Shown: positions 1 through 9,210 of the stretch, piece after piece
How the letters are laid out: each line of letters starts with the position of its first letter
How positions within the stretch are numbered: the first letter of the stretch is position 1
NCBI GenBank assembly: GCA_965242855.1
Contig: OZ251509.1
Location: forward strand, 620,001 to 684,000
Direction: 5' to 3'
Length of the DNA: 64,000 bases
DNA from: WTGU01 sp965242855
GTDB lineage: Bacteria; Pseudomonadota; Alphaproteobacteria; UBA828
Notes under the pieces: generated by a model
The model's database searches: none
Seen by the model: the letters and a program-made list of their open reading frames with translations, nothing else
What the model was told of the DNA's origin: nothing
Program-made: the position numbers and the translations under genes

Positions 1-27
1 GGGAGCCTCTCTCTCGCAGCGGAGGCC

Positions 28-783
28 ATGCCGATGGGCGCCACGGAAGACAGATACTTCGAACGCCGGCCCGGCGAGATCTCGCTGTTGCCGTCGATCG
101 ACATCGACCTCGCGCGGGCGGCGCTGGTGGTGATCGACATGCAATACCACGACGCCCATGCGGAGCGGGGCATCGTCGCGGCGTTGGAGAAGCTCCACCC
201 CGGCTCGACCGCCTACTACGCCGAGCGCCTGGCGACGGTGGTGCCGGCCATCCGCCGCCTGCTCGACCACGCACGCGCCACCGGCCTCCGGGTGATCCAT
301 GTCGTGGTCGGTTCCGACTACCGGGACCTGCGGGATTTCAACAAGCGCATGCGCCGCTGGATCCTCGACCTCCAGGAGCGCTCCGGCATGGCCGATTTCT
401 ACTGGACGGAATCGCCGGACTACCGGATCCTCGAGGAGCTGGCGCCGACGGAGGGCGAGACCGTGTTCCGCAAGCGCAGCTTCGGCGCCTTCAACAGCAC
501 CAATTTCGAGAACCTCCTGCGCGAGATGGACGTGGACACCCTGCTCGTCGCCGGCTGCGTCACGAACTACTGCGTCGAGACGACGGTGCGCGATGCGGCT
601 GACCGGGGCTTCGCGGTCGTGGTGGTGGACGAGGCGATGGCCGGCTTCAGCCGCGAGTCGCACGAGGCCACGCTCGCTTCGCTGCGCGGCGGTTTCGCCG
701 CCGTCGTCCCGACGGCCGCGGCGGCGACCGCGATGCTGGACGAGATCGCCGGCCGCGGCGCGCCCCGCGCCGCCGCCGAGTGA
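28..783 (+). CDS. Isochorismatase-family cysteine hydrolase
   Basis: Predicted soluble 251-residue amidase/hydrolase of the isochorismatase fold, the family of N-carbamoylsarcosine amidase, nicotinamidase and isochorismatase. The triad is visible: Asp37 in VVIDMQ, Lys149 in VFRKRSFGAF, and nucleophile Cys182 in GCVTNYCVETTVRDA, which carries the family's cis-peptide GCVTN segment. The CVETT form of the motif fits C-N amide hydrolysis better than vinyl-ether cleavage, but the substrate cannot be read from the sequence. The ATG chosen lies close to the window start, so the promoter is not visible. A small ORF follows after 19 nt and probably shares the transcript. Confidence 0.85.
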   Translation: MPMGATEDRYFERRPGEISLLPSIDIDLARAALVVIDMQYHDAHAERGIVAALEKLHPGSTAYYAERLATVVPAIRRLLDHARATGLRVIHVVVGSDYRDLRDFNKRMRRWILDLQERSGMADFYWTESPDYRILEELAPTEGETVFRKRSFGAFNSTNFENLLREMDVDTLLVAGCVTNYCVETTVRDAADRGFAVVVVDEAMAGFSRESHEATLASLRGGFAAVVPTAAAATAMLDEIAGRGAPRAAAE

Positions 784-802
784 CCACCCGGGAGAGAAGC
801 CG

Positions 803-1051
803 ATGAGCGCCTTCCATGAGCCGGACCTGGGCAGGAACCCGGACGACCCCTTCGCCCGCGACGCCGACCGCAAGCTGATCCGTCGCGCCTTCTGGCTCGA
901 CATGAGCGATCGTTCCCTGATCCTGGCGATGATGCGGGGCGTCGGCGCCGCCCTGAGCAACGAGCACAAGCGCGCCCACCTCCGCGACCTGGGCCGCGCG
1001 CACCTGATCGACCAGGTGTGCGTCCAGGAAGTCCTGCCGCCGGACGAGTAG
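803..1051 (+). CDS. Small hypothetical protein (82 aa)
   Basis: Short acidic/basic mixed helical protein with no signal peptide or membrane segment. It begins at an ATG preceded by a GGGAGAGAAG ribosome-binding site about 5 nt upstream. It follows the isochorismatase-like hydrolase by 19 nt on the same strand, so co-transcription is likely. I do not recognise the family. The middle part (FWLDMSDRSLILAMMRGVGAAL) is hydrophobic enough for an amphipathic helix. It could be an accessory subunit or regulator of the hydrolase, but nothing in the sequence proves that. Confidence 0.6.
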   Translation: MSAFHEPDLGRNPDDPFARDADRKLIRRAFWLDMSDRSLILAMMRGVGAALSNEHKRAHLRDLGRAHLIDQVCVQEVLPPDE

Positions 1052-1073
1052 GGGATACCGCCCGGGCGCGCCG

Positions 1074-1808
1074 TCAGCCCGCGCCGCCCTCCAGCAACCG
1101 CGCCGCGAAACGCGGATAGACCTCGGCGAGCGCCGCGCCGACGGGGCCGTGGATCAGGGCGCGCGATTCCCGGTCCGGCGCCGTCGTCTCGGGCACGCTC
1201 TCGGGGCGGTCGAAGTCGAAGCCGGTTGCCGCGCGCACCTCGTCGAGACCGTGGCCCGGATGGAGCGAGACCAGGCGGAAGCGCCCGCGCGCGGGCTGAA
1301 AGCGGAAGACGCAGCGCCCCGTCACCAGGGCGTAAGGCCCGCCGGGGCGATAGACGCCGGGCGGGCTCGTCCCCGGCGCGCTGACGAAATCCACCTTGCG
1401 CACCAGGGTGCGCGTCGTGTGCTCGGCGCGGAAGAGGATCGTCCGCGGGATCAGGAAGTAGAGATAGGTCGAGCCGTAGGAGCCGGGATGGCGCCGGTCG
1501 AGGGCGGGGTAGTCGCCGACGCCGACCAGATTGACGTTGGCGCCGCCGTCGATCTGGACGCCGCCGAGGAAGAAGGCGTCGATGCGTCCCTGCGCCGCGC
1601 GGTCGAACAACTCGCGCCCGCCGTCGGTGAAGTCGTTGTGCGTCCGGCTGCCGAGCAGGCTGACGCGGGGCCGCCCGCCGCCGCGTTCGCGGGCGAGCAG
1701 GGCGGCGGCGGCCGGGACCGGCGAGGCGGCGCCGACCGCGACATGGCCCAGGCCGTCGAGCATCCCGGCGATGGCGCCGATCAGCAGCGCGGTCCTGTCC
1801 GGGTTCAT
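1074..1808 (-). CDS. CoA-transferase subunit B (glutaconate-type)
   Basis: 244-residue beta subunit of a heterodimeric family I CoA transferase, glutaconate/3-oxoadipate-like. Typical features are the early glycine-rich segment GLGHVAVGAASPVPAAAALLA, the FLGGVQIDGGANVNLVGVGDYP loop, and VSAPGTSPPGVYRPGGP near the CoA site. The start ATG overlaps the TGA of subunit A by 4 nt (ATGA), so the two are translationally coupled. Length agrees with glutaconate CoA-transferase B (about 250). It probably activates a dicarboxylate or oxo acid for the acyl-CoA dehydrogenase encoded just upstream. The exact substrate is unknown. Confidence 0.8.
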   Translation of the reverse strand: MNPDRTALLIGAIAGMLDGLGHVAVGAASPVPAAAALLARERGGGRPRVSLLGSRTHNDFTDGGRELFDRAAQGRIDAFFLGGVQIDGGANVNLVGVGDYPALDRRHPGSYGSTYLYFLIPRTILFRAEHTTRTLVRKVDFVSAPGTSPPGVYRPGGPYALVTGRCVFRFQPARGRFRLVSLHPGHGLDEVRAATGFDFDRPESVPETTAPDRESRALIHGPVGAALAEVYPRFAARLLEGGAG

Positions 1809-2638
1809 TCGGCGGCGCGCGCCCCTGCCATGCGTGTCCCCGTCACATGCGCCGCGCAATAGCACGCGAACCCCGCCTCGCTCGCGGCGAGTGCGGCGTA
1901 TTCCGCGAGATGGGCGCGGTCCGGTTCGTAGTGGCCGGGGAGGCCCAGGGGCCAGGCGCCGTGCGGGGCCTCCGCGAGCGCCGTGACGTAGAGCGCGGGC
2001 AGCGCCCCCGACGCGTCGACCTCGTCGGCCAGCAGGTCGCCGGGCCGGATTTCCTCGACCGTCACCAGCGTCTCGGCTGCGGCATGCGCCATCGTCGCCA
2101 ATTCGCGCCGCCGGCCGATCCAGACGTTGCCGCATTCGTCAGCCCAGGGCGCGTGGAACAACGCGAAATCGGGCCGCAGCGCCGGCAGCACGACGATCGA
2201 ATCGTCCGCGGCGAGCGGGTTGTCGATGACCCGCCAATCGGGGCGGACCCGCAGCAGGTCCGAGCCGATAAGCCCGCGCAGCGGCATGAAGGGCACGCCC
2301 TTCTCGGCCGCCTGGAGCGCGGCGTGGATCGCCGGGCATGTCGATTCGCGGATGGTGAGGGTTCCGCCTTCGAGCGCCGCGCGGAAGCGAGGGGCGTCGC
2401 CCAGATCGCCCAGGCTGACGGCCGCTGTCTCGACCACCGCCACGCATCCCGCGCCGATCAGCAGGTCCGCCTGCATCCCGGCCTGCGGCACCGTGAGCAG
2501 GCGGAGGGCGCGGACCTTGCGGCGCACCAGGGCGCGGGCCGCCTCCATCGCCACGAAGGAATAATCCGGCGGCACCGCGAGCATGGCGCCGGCGCCGATG
2601 CGGGCGGCCAGCCGGTCGAGCGGGACGATCCCGGTCAT
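1805..2638 (-). CDS. CoA-transferase subunit A (glutaconate-type)
   Basis: 277-residue alpha subunit partner of the downstream gene, containing the family I fold with the segments GAGAMLAVPPDYSFVAMEAARALVRR and HAPWADECGNVWIG. Family I CoA transferases form a covalent glutamyl-CoA intermediate. In the glutaconate type this Glu lies in the beta subunit, and I did not pinpoint it. The gene begins 17 nt after the acyl-CoA dehydrogenase stop and overlaps subunit B by 4 nt. The three genes therefore look like one operon for activating and oxidising an organic acid. The long overlapping reading frame through the dehydrogenase is a GC-rich shadow. Confidence 0.8.
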   Translation of the reverse strand: MTGIVPLDRLAARIGAGAMLAVPPDYSFVAMEAARALVRRKVRALRLLTVPQAGMQADLLIGAGCVAVVETAAVSLGDLGDAPRFRAALEGGTLTIRESTCPAIHAALQAAEKGVPFMPLRGLIGSDLLRVRPDWRVIDNPLAADDSIVVLPALRPDFALFHAPWADECGNVWIGRRRELATMAHAAAETLVTVEEIRPGDLLADEVDASGALPALYVTALAEAPHGAWPLGLPGHYEPDRAHLAEYAALAASEAGFACYCAAHVTGTRMAGARAAE

Positions 2639-2655
2639 GGCGCGGCCGCGGGCCG

Positions 2656-4434
2656 TCAGAACTCGTCCGCCGCGTGCGCCATGACGGTGGATTTCCCGGC
2701 CGTGACCTTGAGGAAGAGGCCCGCCGAATCGGGCAGGACCTTCTTCATGTAGAACCGCGCGGTCTTGAGCTTCGCTTCGTAGAAGGCGTCGCCGTTCCGC
2801 TTGCCGGCGGCGAGCTTCGCCATGCGGCACCACATGTAGCCCACCGCCACGAGGCCGAACAGCTTGAGGTAGTCGGAAGCGGCCGCACCGGCTTCCTCCG
2901 GGTCCCCCAGCCCGCGCCGGGCGATGGCGAGCGTGGCGCCCTGGAGTGCACCGAGCGCCTTTTCGAAAGGCCCGACGATGCCGGCCAGCGCCGGGTCCGC
3001 CCGGTTGGCCTCGACGAATTCCAGCGCCGGGTGAAAGAAGTGGCGGAGGTAGCGCCCCGCCCGCCGCGGCAGCTTGCGCCCGACCAGGTCCAGCGCCTGG
3101 ATGCCGTTCGCGCCCTCGTAGATCTGGGAGATGCGCGAGTCCCGCACCAATTGCTCCATGCCGTGCTCGCGGATGTAGCCATGGCCGCCATGGACCTGGA
3201 GGGCGAGGTTGGCCGCCTCGAAGCCGTAGTCGGTGAAGAACGCCTTGACGATCGGCGTCATGAGCTGGACGAGCTCGTCGGCGTCCGCGCGCGCCGCCGG
3301 GTCCGGGTCCTTGCGGGCCATGTCGATCTGGATCGCCACCCAATAGGCGAGGGCGCGCGCGCCTTCGTTGAGCGCCCGCGTGGTGAGCAGCATCCGCCGC
3401 ACGTCCGGGTGGACGATGATCGGGTCGGCGGGTGCGTCCGGCTCGGCCGCGCCCTTGAGGGAGCGGCCCTGGCGGCGCTCCCTGGCGTAGGCGGCGGCGC
3501 TCTGATAGGCGGTCTCGCCCAGGCCCAGGCCCTGGAGCCCGACTCCGAGCCGGGCCGCGTTCATCATCGTGAACATGCAGCGGAGCCCCTGGTGGGGCGC
3601 GCCGATGAGGAAGCCTTCCGCCTCCTCGAAATGCATCACGCAGGTCGCGGAGGCGTGGATACCCATCTTCGCCTCGATCGAGCCGCAGCTCACGCCGTTG
3701 GCCGGCCCGGGCGCGCCGTCCGGCAGGAGCCTGCGTTTCGGCACGAGGAAGAGGCTGATGCCGCGGGCGCCCGCCGGCGCGTCGGGCAGCTTCGCCAGCA
3801 CGAGGTGGACGATGTTCTCCGTCAGGTCGTGCTCGCCGGCGGTGATGAAGATCTTGGTCCCCGAGATCGCGTAGCGGCCTTCGCCGCGCGGTGCCGCGCG
3901 CGTGCGGATCTGCCCGAGGTCGGTGCCGCAATGGGCTTCCGTCAGGCACATGGTGCCGCTCCAGCTGCCGTCGGAGAGTCGGGGCAGGTAGGTCTTCTTG
4001 AGGGCCTCGCTGCCATGCGCTTCGATCAGGGCGGCGGCGCCCTTCGACAGCAGCGGATAGACGCCGAAGGCGAGATTGGTCGAGCAGACCATCTCGTCGA
4101 ACACCATGTTGACGAGTTCGGGCAGGCCCTGGCCGCCATAGGCGGGCGCGGTGGTGATGCCGGTCCAGCCCGCCTGCACGAAGATGTCGTAGGCTTCCTT
4201 GAAGCCCCGCGGCGTGCGCACCACGCCGTTCTCGTAGCGGCAGCCCTCCTCGTCGGCCGGGCGGTTCAGCGGCAGCAGCGTGTTCTCGCAGAGCCGCGCG
4301 CCCTCCTCGATCATCGCGTGGATGGCGTCCGGGGTCGCCTCCTCGAAGCCGGGCAACGCACCGAGCTGGCCCACGTCGAGAAGCTCGTCGAGTACGAACC
4401 GCATGTCGCGGAGAGGAGCGCTGTAAGTCTGCAT
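2656..4434 (-). CDS. Acyl-CoA dehydrogenase, long DmdC-like form
   Basis: 592-residue FAD flavoprotein that oxidises an acyl-CoA to the 2,3-enoyl-CoA. The length, about 200 residues more than ordinary acyl-CoA dehydrogenases, and the extra C-terminal domain place it with the AidB/DmdC-type long forms, which include methylmercaptopropionyl-CoA dehydrogenase. Visible motifs are the FAD-binding MCLTEAHCGTDLGQIRTRA, the substrate loop, and the catalytic-base region QIYEGANGIQALDLVGRK. Translation starts at MQTYSAP after GGGAGAATGCC rather than at the upstream in-frame ATG, which lacks a ribosome-binding site. It heads a three-gene operon with the CoA transferase and diverges from the ABC importer. 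Confidence 0.88.
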   Translation of the reverse strand: MQTYSAPLRDMRFVLDELLDVGQLGALPGFEEATPDAIHAMIEEGARLCENTLLPLNRPADEEGCRYENGVVRTPRGFKEAYDIFVQAGWTGITTAPAYGGQGLPELVNMVFDEMVCSTNLAFGVYPLLSKGAAALIEAHGSEALKKTYLPRLSDGSWSGTMCLTEAHCGTDLGQIRTRAAPRGEGRYAISGTKIFITAGEHDLTENIVHLVLAKLPDAPAGARGISLFLVPKRRLLPDGAPGPANGVSCGSIEAKMGIHASATCVMHFEEAEGFLIGAPHQGLRCMFTMMNAARLGVGLQGLGLGETAYQSAAAYARERRQGRSLKGAAEPDAPADPIIVHPDVRRMLLTTRALNEGARALAYWVAIQIDMARKDPDPAARADADELVQLMTPIVKAFFTDYGFEAANLALQVHGGHGYIREHGMEQLVRDSRISQIYEGANGIQALDLVGRKLPRRAGRYLRHFFHPALEFVEANRADPALAGIVGPFEKALGALQGATLAIARRGLGDPEEAGAAASDYLKLFGLVAVGYMWCRMAKLAAGKRNGDAFYEAKLKTARFYMKKVLPDSAGLFLKVTAGKSTVMAHAADEF

Positions 4435-4629
4435 GGCATTCTCCCGCCCGCCAGCATCGCACCCCCGTGCCCTCATGGCCAGCCCGAAGCGCCCCCATGC
4501 AGCTCGAAGGAGGCCCGGCCTGTAGTGGAATTCGTCCTAGGCTACGGCGTCGGAGGGTTGTACCGTGGCCGCGTGGCGCGTTCGGCCAAGCGGCCGAAAC
4601 GACGAACCGCGGGAGAAAGGGAGAAGCGC

Positions 4630-6228
4630 ATGTTCGGAAGGTTGCGAAAGGCGGCGACGGTCGGCGTCGTCGCGGCGGCGGGTGCCTGCATGGGGCTCGC
4701 CGCGATGGACTCGAAGCCCGCCCAGGCCGAAGGCGGCACGCTCGTCTGGTCGATCCCGGCCGCGATGAGCCTGTTCGACCCGCCGCAGTCCTGCGGCTGG
4801 CTCACCAAGAACGCCACCCATATGATCTTCGACGGTCTCGTCGAACTCGAGCTCGGCAAGCCGGAGGCCAAATGGGCGACGCTGCGCCCGGCGCTCGCCG
4901 AATCCTGGACGGTCTCGGAGGACGGCAGGGTCTATACCTTCAACCTGCGCAAGGGCGTTACGTTCCACGACGGAACGCCGTTCAACGCCGAGGTCGCCAA
5001 GTGGAACTACGACCGGTTCTCCAACCCGGACGCGCCGCAATACAGCAAGGTCGGCGCCGCCTATCTCAGCTTCTACGCGCGCTGGATCGAAACCACCCGC
5101 GTGGTCGATGAATCCACCTTCGAAGTGACGCTGACGCAGCCGCATTACGAATGGCTGCAAATCGGCCAGTCCTCCTGCGGCCAGCCGGAAATGATCAGCC
5201 CTGCCGCCTGGGAGAAATACGGCGACGAGGACATCGCCCTCCATCCCGTGGGCACCGGGCCGTTCAAGTTCGTCGAGCGCGAGATCGACGTGATGGTCGT
5301 GCTCGAGCGGAACGACGATTATTACGGCGAGAAGGCCAAGCTGGACCGCATGATCTACCGCCAGATCACCGACCCGGCGACGCGCATCGCGGCGCTTCGG
5401 GCCGGCGAGATCAACATGGTCACCGAACCGACCTGGGACGAGATCGAGAATCTGGTCGACGAGGGCTTCCAGCTCCTGCTCCAGCCCAACGTGCCGTCCG
5501 TCTGGTACGCGCAGTTCAACATGAAGCACCCGGCGCTCCAGGACGTTCGCGTGCGCAAGGCGCTCAACATGGCGATCGACCGGGAAGGCGTCGCGCGGGA
5601 GGTGCTGAAGGGCACCGGCCACGCGGAATACGGGATGCTCAGCGCCGGCACCTTCGCCTACGATCCCGACTACAAGCCCTATCCCTACGACCCGGAAGGC
5701 GCGAAGAAACTCCTCGCCGAGGCCGGCTACGGGGACGGTCTGGAGATCACCTTCGAGATCTTCGACTACGGTTGGAACGAGGCCTGGGAGAAGTGGCTCC
5801 AGCGCGACCTCAAGAAGGTCGGCGTCGACGTCAAGCTCAACAAGCTCGAGTGGATGACCTATCTCGGCAAGTGGCTCCAGGGGATGCCCGAGGACGTGGC
5901 GATGAACAGCATGGGCTGGGGCTGGTCGGTGCCCTACTGGACGGCGCACGCCACGCGCTGCGACCACCATCCGCCGAACGGCGTCAACGGCGGCTGGTAC
6001 TGCAACGAGAAGGTCGACGCGCTCTACTCCGAGGCGATCATGACGCAGGATCAGGCGCAGGCCACCGCCCTCTATCGGGAGGCCAACCGCATCATCATGG
6101 AGGAAGACGTGGCCTTCCTGCCCGTCTTCAGCTACCACAACCCGATCCTGCTGGCGCCGGAGGTGAAGGGCTTCGTCAACGGCCAGGAGAACTGGTACGA
6201 CTTCACCCTTCCCCATATCGGGGGGTAG
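4630..6228 (+). CDS. ABC transporter substrate-binding protein, family 5
   Basis: 532-residue periplasmic solute-binding protein of the oligopeptide/dipeptide/nickel class (SBP_bac_5). It has an N-terminal Sec signal peptide (basic MFGRLRKAA, hydrophobic core, cleavage likely after KPAQA near residue 33). Family hallmarks include FNLRKGVTFHDGTPFNAEV and HPALQDVRVRKALNMAIDRE. The start ATG follows a purine-rich GGGAGAAAGGGAG. It is the first gene of a complete five-gene importer, and a strong stem-loop after its stop probably keeps its message more abundant than the permease message. Ligand could be a peptide, glutathione-like compound or opine. Confidence 0.9.
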   Translation: MFGRLRKAATVGVVAAAGACMGLAAMDSKPAQAEGGTLVWSIPAAMSLFDPPQSCGWLTKNATHMIFDGLVELELGKPEAKWATLRPALAESWTVSEDGRVYTFNLRKGVTFHDGTPFNAEVAKWNYDRFSNPDAPQYSKVGAAYLSFYARWIETTRVVDESTFEVTLTQPHYEWLQIGQSSCGQPEMISPAAWEKYGDEDIALHPVGTGPFKFVEREIDVMVVLERNDDYYGEKAKLDRMIYRQITDPATRIAALRAGEINMVTEPTWDEIENLVDEGFQLLLQPNVPSVWYAQFNMKHPALQDVRVRKALNMAIDREGVAREVLKGTGHAEYGMLSAGTFAYDPDYKPYPYDPEGAKKLLAEAGYGDGLEITFEIFDYGWNEAWEKWLQRDLKKVGVDVKLNKLEWMTYLGKWLQGMPEDVAMNSMGWGWSVPYWTAHATRCDHHPPNGVNGGWYCNEKVDALYSEAIMTQDQAQATALYREANRIIMEEDVAFLPVFSYHNPILLAPEVKGFVNGQENWYDFTLPHIGG

Positions 6229-6244
6229 TCCCGGCGGAAGAGTT

Positions 6245-6284
6245 GGCGGGAGGCCGCCGGGCGTGTTCCCGGCGGCCTCCCGCC
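6245..6284 (+). promoter_or_regulatory. 17-bp intercistronic stem-loop
   Basis: Perfect inverted repeat: 6245-6261 (GGCGGGAGGCCGCCGGG) pairs with 6268-6284 around a 6-nt loop CGTGTT. It lies in the 81-nt gap between the binding-protein and permease genes and has no T-tract, so it is not a classical intrinsic terminator. Comparable hairpins in other ABC operons protect the binding-protein mRNA from 3' exonucleases and lower permease expression. That role is inferred here. Confidence 0.8.
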
Positions 6285-6309
6285 GCGCGCGGGGAGCCGG
6301 CCCGAGCCC

Positions 6310-7278
6310 ATGACGCGGTTCATCGTCATGCGTCTGCTCACGATCGTCCCGATCATGTTCGGGGTGTCGTTCTTCGTCTTCATCCTCGCCCATCTCGCGC
6401 CCGGCGACGTCACCACCACCCTCACCGGCCCCTACGCCACAGAGGAAGTCCGCGAACAAATCCGCGAGTCGCTCGGGCTGAACGAGCCGCTTCCCGTCCA
6501 GTACGGCAAGTGGCTCGGCCAGATCCTCCAGGGCGAGTTCGGCAAGTCCATCGCCAACCGGCGGATGGTCGCCGAGCTGATCTTCCCGAAATTCGCCAAT
6601 TCCGCGATCCTGGCGCTGACCAGCGCCGCGCTCGCCTATGCCATCGGCCTGTTCGCGGGGATTTTCGCTGCCTCCAGGCCCTACGGCCCGTTCGACCGCT
6701 TCACCATCGCCGGCACGCTCATGTTCGGCAGTATCCCGCCCTACTGGTTCGGGCTGCTGCTCGTCCTCCTGTTCTCGCTCACCTGGCGCCTGCTGCCGGC
6801 GACCGGCATGACCAAAATCGTCGGCGGCGGCGGGCCGGTCGATGTCATCCTGCATCTAGTCCTGCCGACGATCGCGGCCGGCGCCGCGCCGGCCGCGATC
6901 ATCGCGCGGACCGTGCGCGCCACCATGCTGGAGATCCTGAGCCAGAACTACATCAAGGTCGCCCGCGCCAAAGGCATTCGCCGGGGCGTGATCCTGCGCA
7001 AGCACGCGCTGCGCAACGCCCTGCCGCCGATCGCCACCATCTGCGGCCTGCAACTCGGCTATCTTCTGGGCGGCGTTCTCTTCGTCGAGGTCATCTTCGC
7101 TTGGCCCGGCATCGGCTACCAGCTCTGGCAGGCGATCCAGGCGCGCGACATCCCGACCATCCAGGGCGCGGCGCTGATCGTCGCGGTCGCCTTCGTGCTG
7201 GTGAACCTGGCCGTGGACGTGTTCAACGCCTACACCGATCCGAAGATCCGCATCTCCGAGGGGGTGCGCTCCCGATGA
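6310..7278 (+). CDS. ABC transporter permease, DppB-like
   Basis: 322-residue inner-membrane permease with about six membrane segments. The N terminus MTRFIVMRLLTIVPIMFGVSFFVFILAHLAPGD is diagnostic of the DppB/OppB/GsiC family, and the EAA loop that docks to the ATPase is visible around NYIKVARAKGIRRGVILRKHALRNALPP. The stop overlaps the next permease's start by 4 nt (ATGA), indicating coupled translation of the heterodimeric channel. It follows the large stem-loop. Confidence 0.9.
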   Translation: MTRFIVMRLLTIVPIMFGVSFFVFILAHLAPGDVTTTLTGPYATEEVREQIRESLGLNEPLPVQYGKWLGQILQGEFGKSIANRRMVAELIFPKFANSAILALTSAALAYAIGLFAGIFAASRPYGPFDRFTIAGTLMFGSIPPYWFGLLLVLLFSLTWRLLPATGMTKIVGGGGPVDVILHLVLPTIAAGAAPAAIIARTVRATMLEILSQNYIKVARAKGIRRGVILRKHALRNALPPIATICGLQLGYLLGGVLFVEVIFAWPGIGYQLWQAIQARDIPTIQGAALIVAVAFVLVNLAVDVFNAYTDPKIRISEGVRSR

Positions 7279-8201
7279 CCGCGCGCGCACCGCCCCGCGC
7301 GGCCTCGACGCGCCGGCGCTCGGCGGCGGCGCTGCGGCGCGAGAACCTCCACATCATGGCCCGGACGCTCGGGCTCGCATGGCACGCCTACGCCAAGGAC
7401 AAGGCCGCCGTCGGGGCGCTTGTCTTCCTCGCGGTCGTCGTCCTGCTGACGATCCTCGCGCCCTATATCAGCCCGCACGATCCGACGGAGGCGGTCGGCA
7501 CGCGCGGCGGGCTGCCGGGGACGGACGGCCTCGTCCTGGGCGGGGACATGGACGGCCGGGACATCCTGTCGCGCCTCTTCTGGGGCGGCCGGGTGGCGCT
7601 CCTGGTCGGCGTGGTGCCGACCGTCGCCGCCACCGCCATCGCCGTGGTCCTGGGGTTGCTCGCCGGCTATGTCGGCGGCTGGATCGATCAGGTCGTCATG
7701 CGCGTCCTCGACGTCTTCTTCGCCTTTCCCCTGGTGTTGCTGGCGATCGTCATCGCCGGCATCCTCGATCCGGGAGTGGGGACGCTGATCCTCTCCATCA
7801 CCATCGCCCTCGTGCCCTACATATCGCGGCTCGTGCGGACGACCACGGTCTCCGTCAAGCAGGAGCCCTATATCGAGGCCGCGCGCGCCGGCGGCGCGAC
7901 GACGCCCGCCATTCTCGCCCGTTACGTCCTGCCCAACATGCTGGCGCCGGTGATCGTCTATTCCACGACCTTGATCGGCCTCATGATGGTCGTCGGCTCC
8001 GGCCTTTCCTTCCTCGGCCTCGGCATCCAGCCGCCGGACGCCGACTGGGGGACGATGGTCTCCGACGGCCGCGCCGTGCTCAAGAAGGCGCCGCACGCGA
8101 CGGCCTTCCCCGGGTTCGTCATCGTCGTCGTCTCGCTCGCCTTTTCCTTCATCGGCGACGGCCTGCGCGATGCGCTGGACCCGCGCGCGCGGGTCCGCTG
8201 A
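7275..8201 (+). CDS. ABC transporter permease, DppC-like
   Basis: 308-residue second permease. It has a short basic N-terminal cytoplasmic extension, a first membrane segment GALVFLAVVVLLTILAPYI, the DppC-specific periplasmic segment with GGDMDGRDILSRLFWGGRVALLVG, and the EAA loop EPYIEAARAGGATTPAILARYVLPN. It pairs with the preceding DppB-like subunit, overlapping it by 4 nt, and is followed after 10 nt by the first ATPase. Confidence 0.9.
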   Translation: MTARAPPRAASTRRRSAAALRRENLHIMARTLGLAWHAYAKDKAAVGALVFLAVVVLLTILAPYISPHDPTEAVGTRGGLPGTDGLVLGGDMDGRDILSRLFWGGRVALLVGVVPTVAATAIAVVLGLLAGYVGGWIDQVVMRVLDVFFAFPLVLLAIVIAGILDPGVGTLILSITIALVPYISRLVRTTTVSVKQEPYIEAARAGGATTPAILARYVLPNMLAPVIVYSTTLIGLMMVVGSGLSFLGLGIQPPDADWGTMVSDGRAVLKKAPHATAFPGFVIVVVSLAFSFIGDGLRDALDPRARVR

Positions 8202-8211
8202 GGAGGCCGCC

Positions 8212-9210
8212 GTGAGCGCGCCGATCCTCCGGGTGGACGATCTGCGGACCCATTTCCGTCTCCGCACCGGTACGCTCAAGGCAGTGGACGGCCTTTCGTT
8301 CGAACTCCGTCCGGGGCGCGTGCTCTGCATCGTCGGCGAATCGGGCTCCGGCAAGAGCGTGACCGCGCAATCGATCATGCGGTTGATCCAGCCGCCGGGG
8401 CGGATCGTCGGCGGTGCCGTGTCGTACCGGGATCGCGACCTCCTCGCGCTCGGCGAGCGCGAAATGGAGGACCTGCGCGGCAACCGGATCGGCATGATCT
8501 TCCAGGACCCGATGACCTCGCTCAACCCGGTCTTCACCATCGGCGAGCAGATCGTCGAGACGATCGTGGCCCACAGGGGCGTGAACAAGGACGCGGCGCG
8601 GGCCCGTGCCGGCGAGCTGATGCGGCTCGTCGGCATCCCGGAGCCCGAGGGGCGGCTCGGCGACTATCCCCACCAATTCTCCGGCGGCATGCGCCAGCGC
8701 GTGCTGATCGCCATCGCCATCGCCTGCGAGCCGGACATCCTCATCGCGGACGAGCCGACCACCGCCCTGGACGTCACCATCCAGGCCCAGATCCTGCGCC
8801 TGCTCTCGGACATCCAGAAGAAACTCGGCAGCGCGATGATCCTGATCACCCACGATCTCGGCGTCGTTTCCGCCATGGCCGACGACGTGCTGGTGATGTA
8901 TTCCGGGCGGATGGTCGAATACGGCGACGTGAGGACGATCTTCCGCAGCCCCCGACATCCCTACACCGTCGGGCTGCTCGATTCGATCATCCGGCTCGAC
9001 GATTCGCGGGAGTCGGTGCTGCGTTCGATCCCCGGCCTGCCGCCGGTTCCCATCGACCCGCCGCCCGGTTGCGCCTTCCGCGACCGTTGCGACAGGGCGC
9101 TGGCGCTCTGCGGCCAGCGCGACCCGGTGCCGGTCGAGACGCGGACTGGCTCGACCGCCGTCTGCCACGCCGTCGAGGCGGAGGAAGCGGTGTCCGGGGC
9201 GGTGTCGTGA
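8212..9210 (+). CDS. ABC transporter ATP-binding protein, DppD-like
   Basis: 332-residue ATPase. Walker A GESGSGKS is at residues 42-49, followed by the Q-loop FQDPMTSLNP, the signature FSGGMRQR, Walker B ILIADEPT and the switch His in ITHDLGV. The C-terminal oligopeptide-transporter extension carries the conserved PPGCAFRDRC cysteines. I chose the GTG start because GAGGAGG lies 6 nt upstream. An upstream in-frame ATG would overlap the permease gene. The stop overlaps the next ATPase's GTG by 4 nt. Confidence 0.9.
   Translation: MSAPILRVDDLRTHFRLRTGTLKAVDGLSFELRPGRVLCIVGESGSGKSVTAQSIMRLIQPPGRIVGGAVSYRDRDLLALGEREMEDLRGNRIGMIFQDPMTSLNPVFTIGEQIVETIVAHRGVNKDAARARAGELMRLVGIPEPEGRLGDYPHQFSGGMRQRVLIAIAIACEPDILIADEPTTALDVTIQAQILRLLSDIQKKLGSAMILITHDLGVVSAMADDVLVMYSGRMVEYGDVRTIFRSPRHPYTVGLLDSIIRLDDSRESVLRSIPGLPPVPIDPPPGCAFRDRCDRALALCGQRDPVPVETRTGSTAVCHAVEAEEAVSGAVS

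Noticed and set aside
2674..4629. Long N-terminal extension of the binding-protein frame
   Set aside because: The extension is antisense to the acyl-CoA dehydrogenase. The true start at 4630 has a ribosome-binding site and signal peptide.
4537..6855. 772-codon minus-strand frame
   Set aside because: Antisense shadow of the ABC binding-protein and permease genes with no motif.
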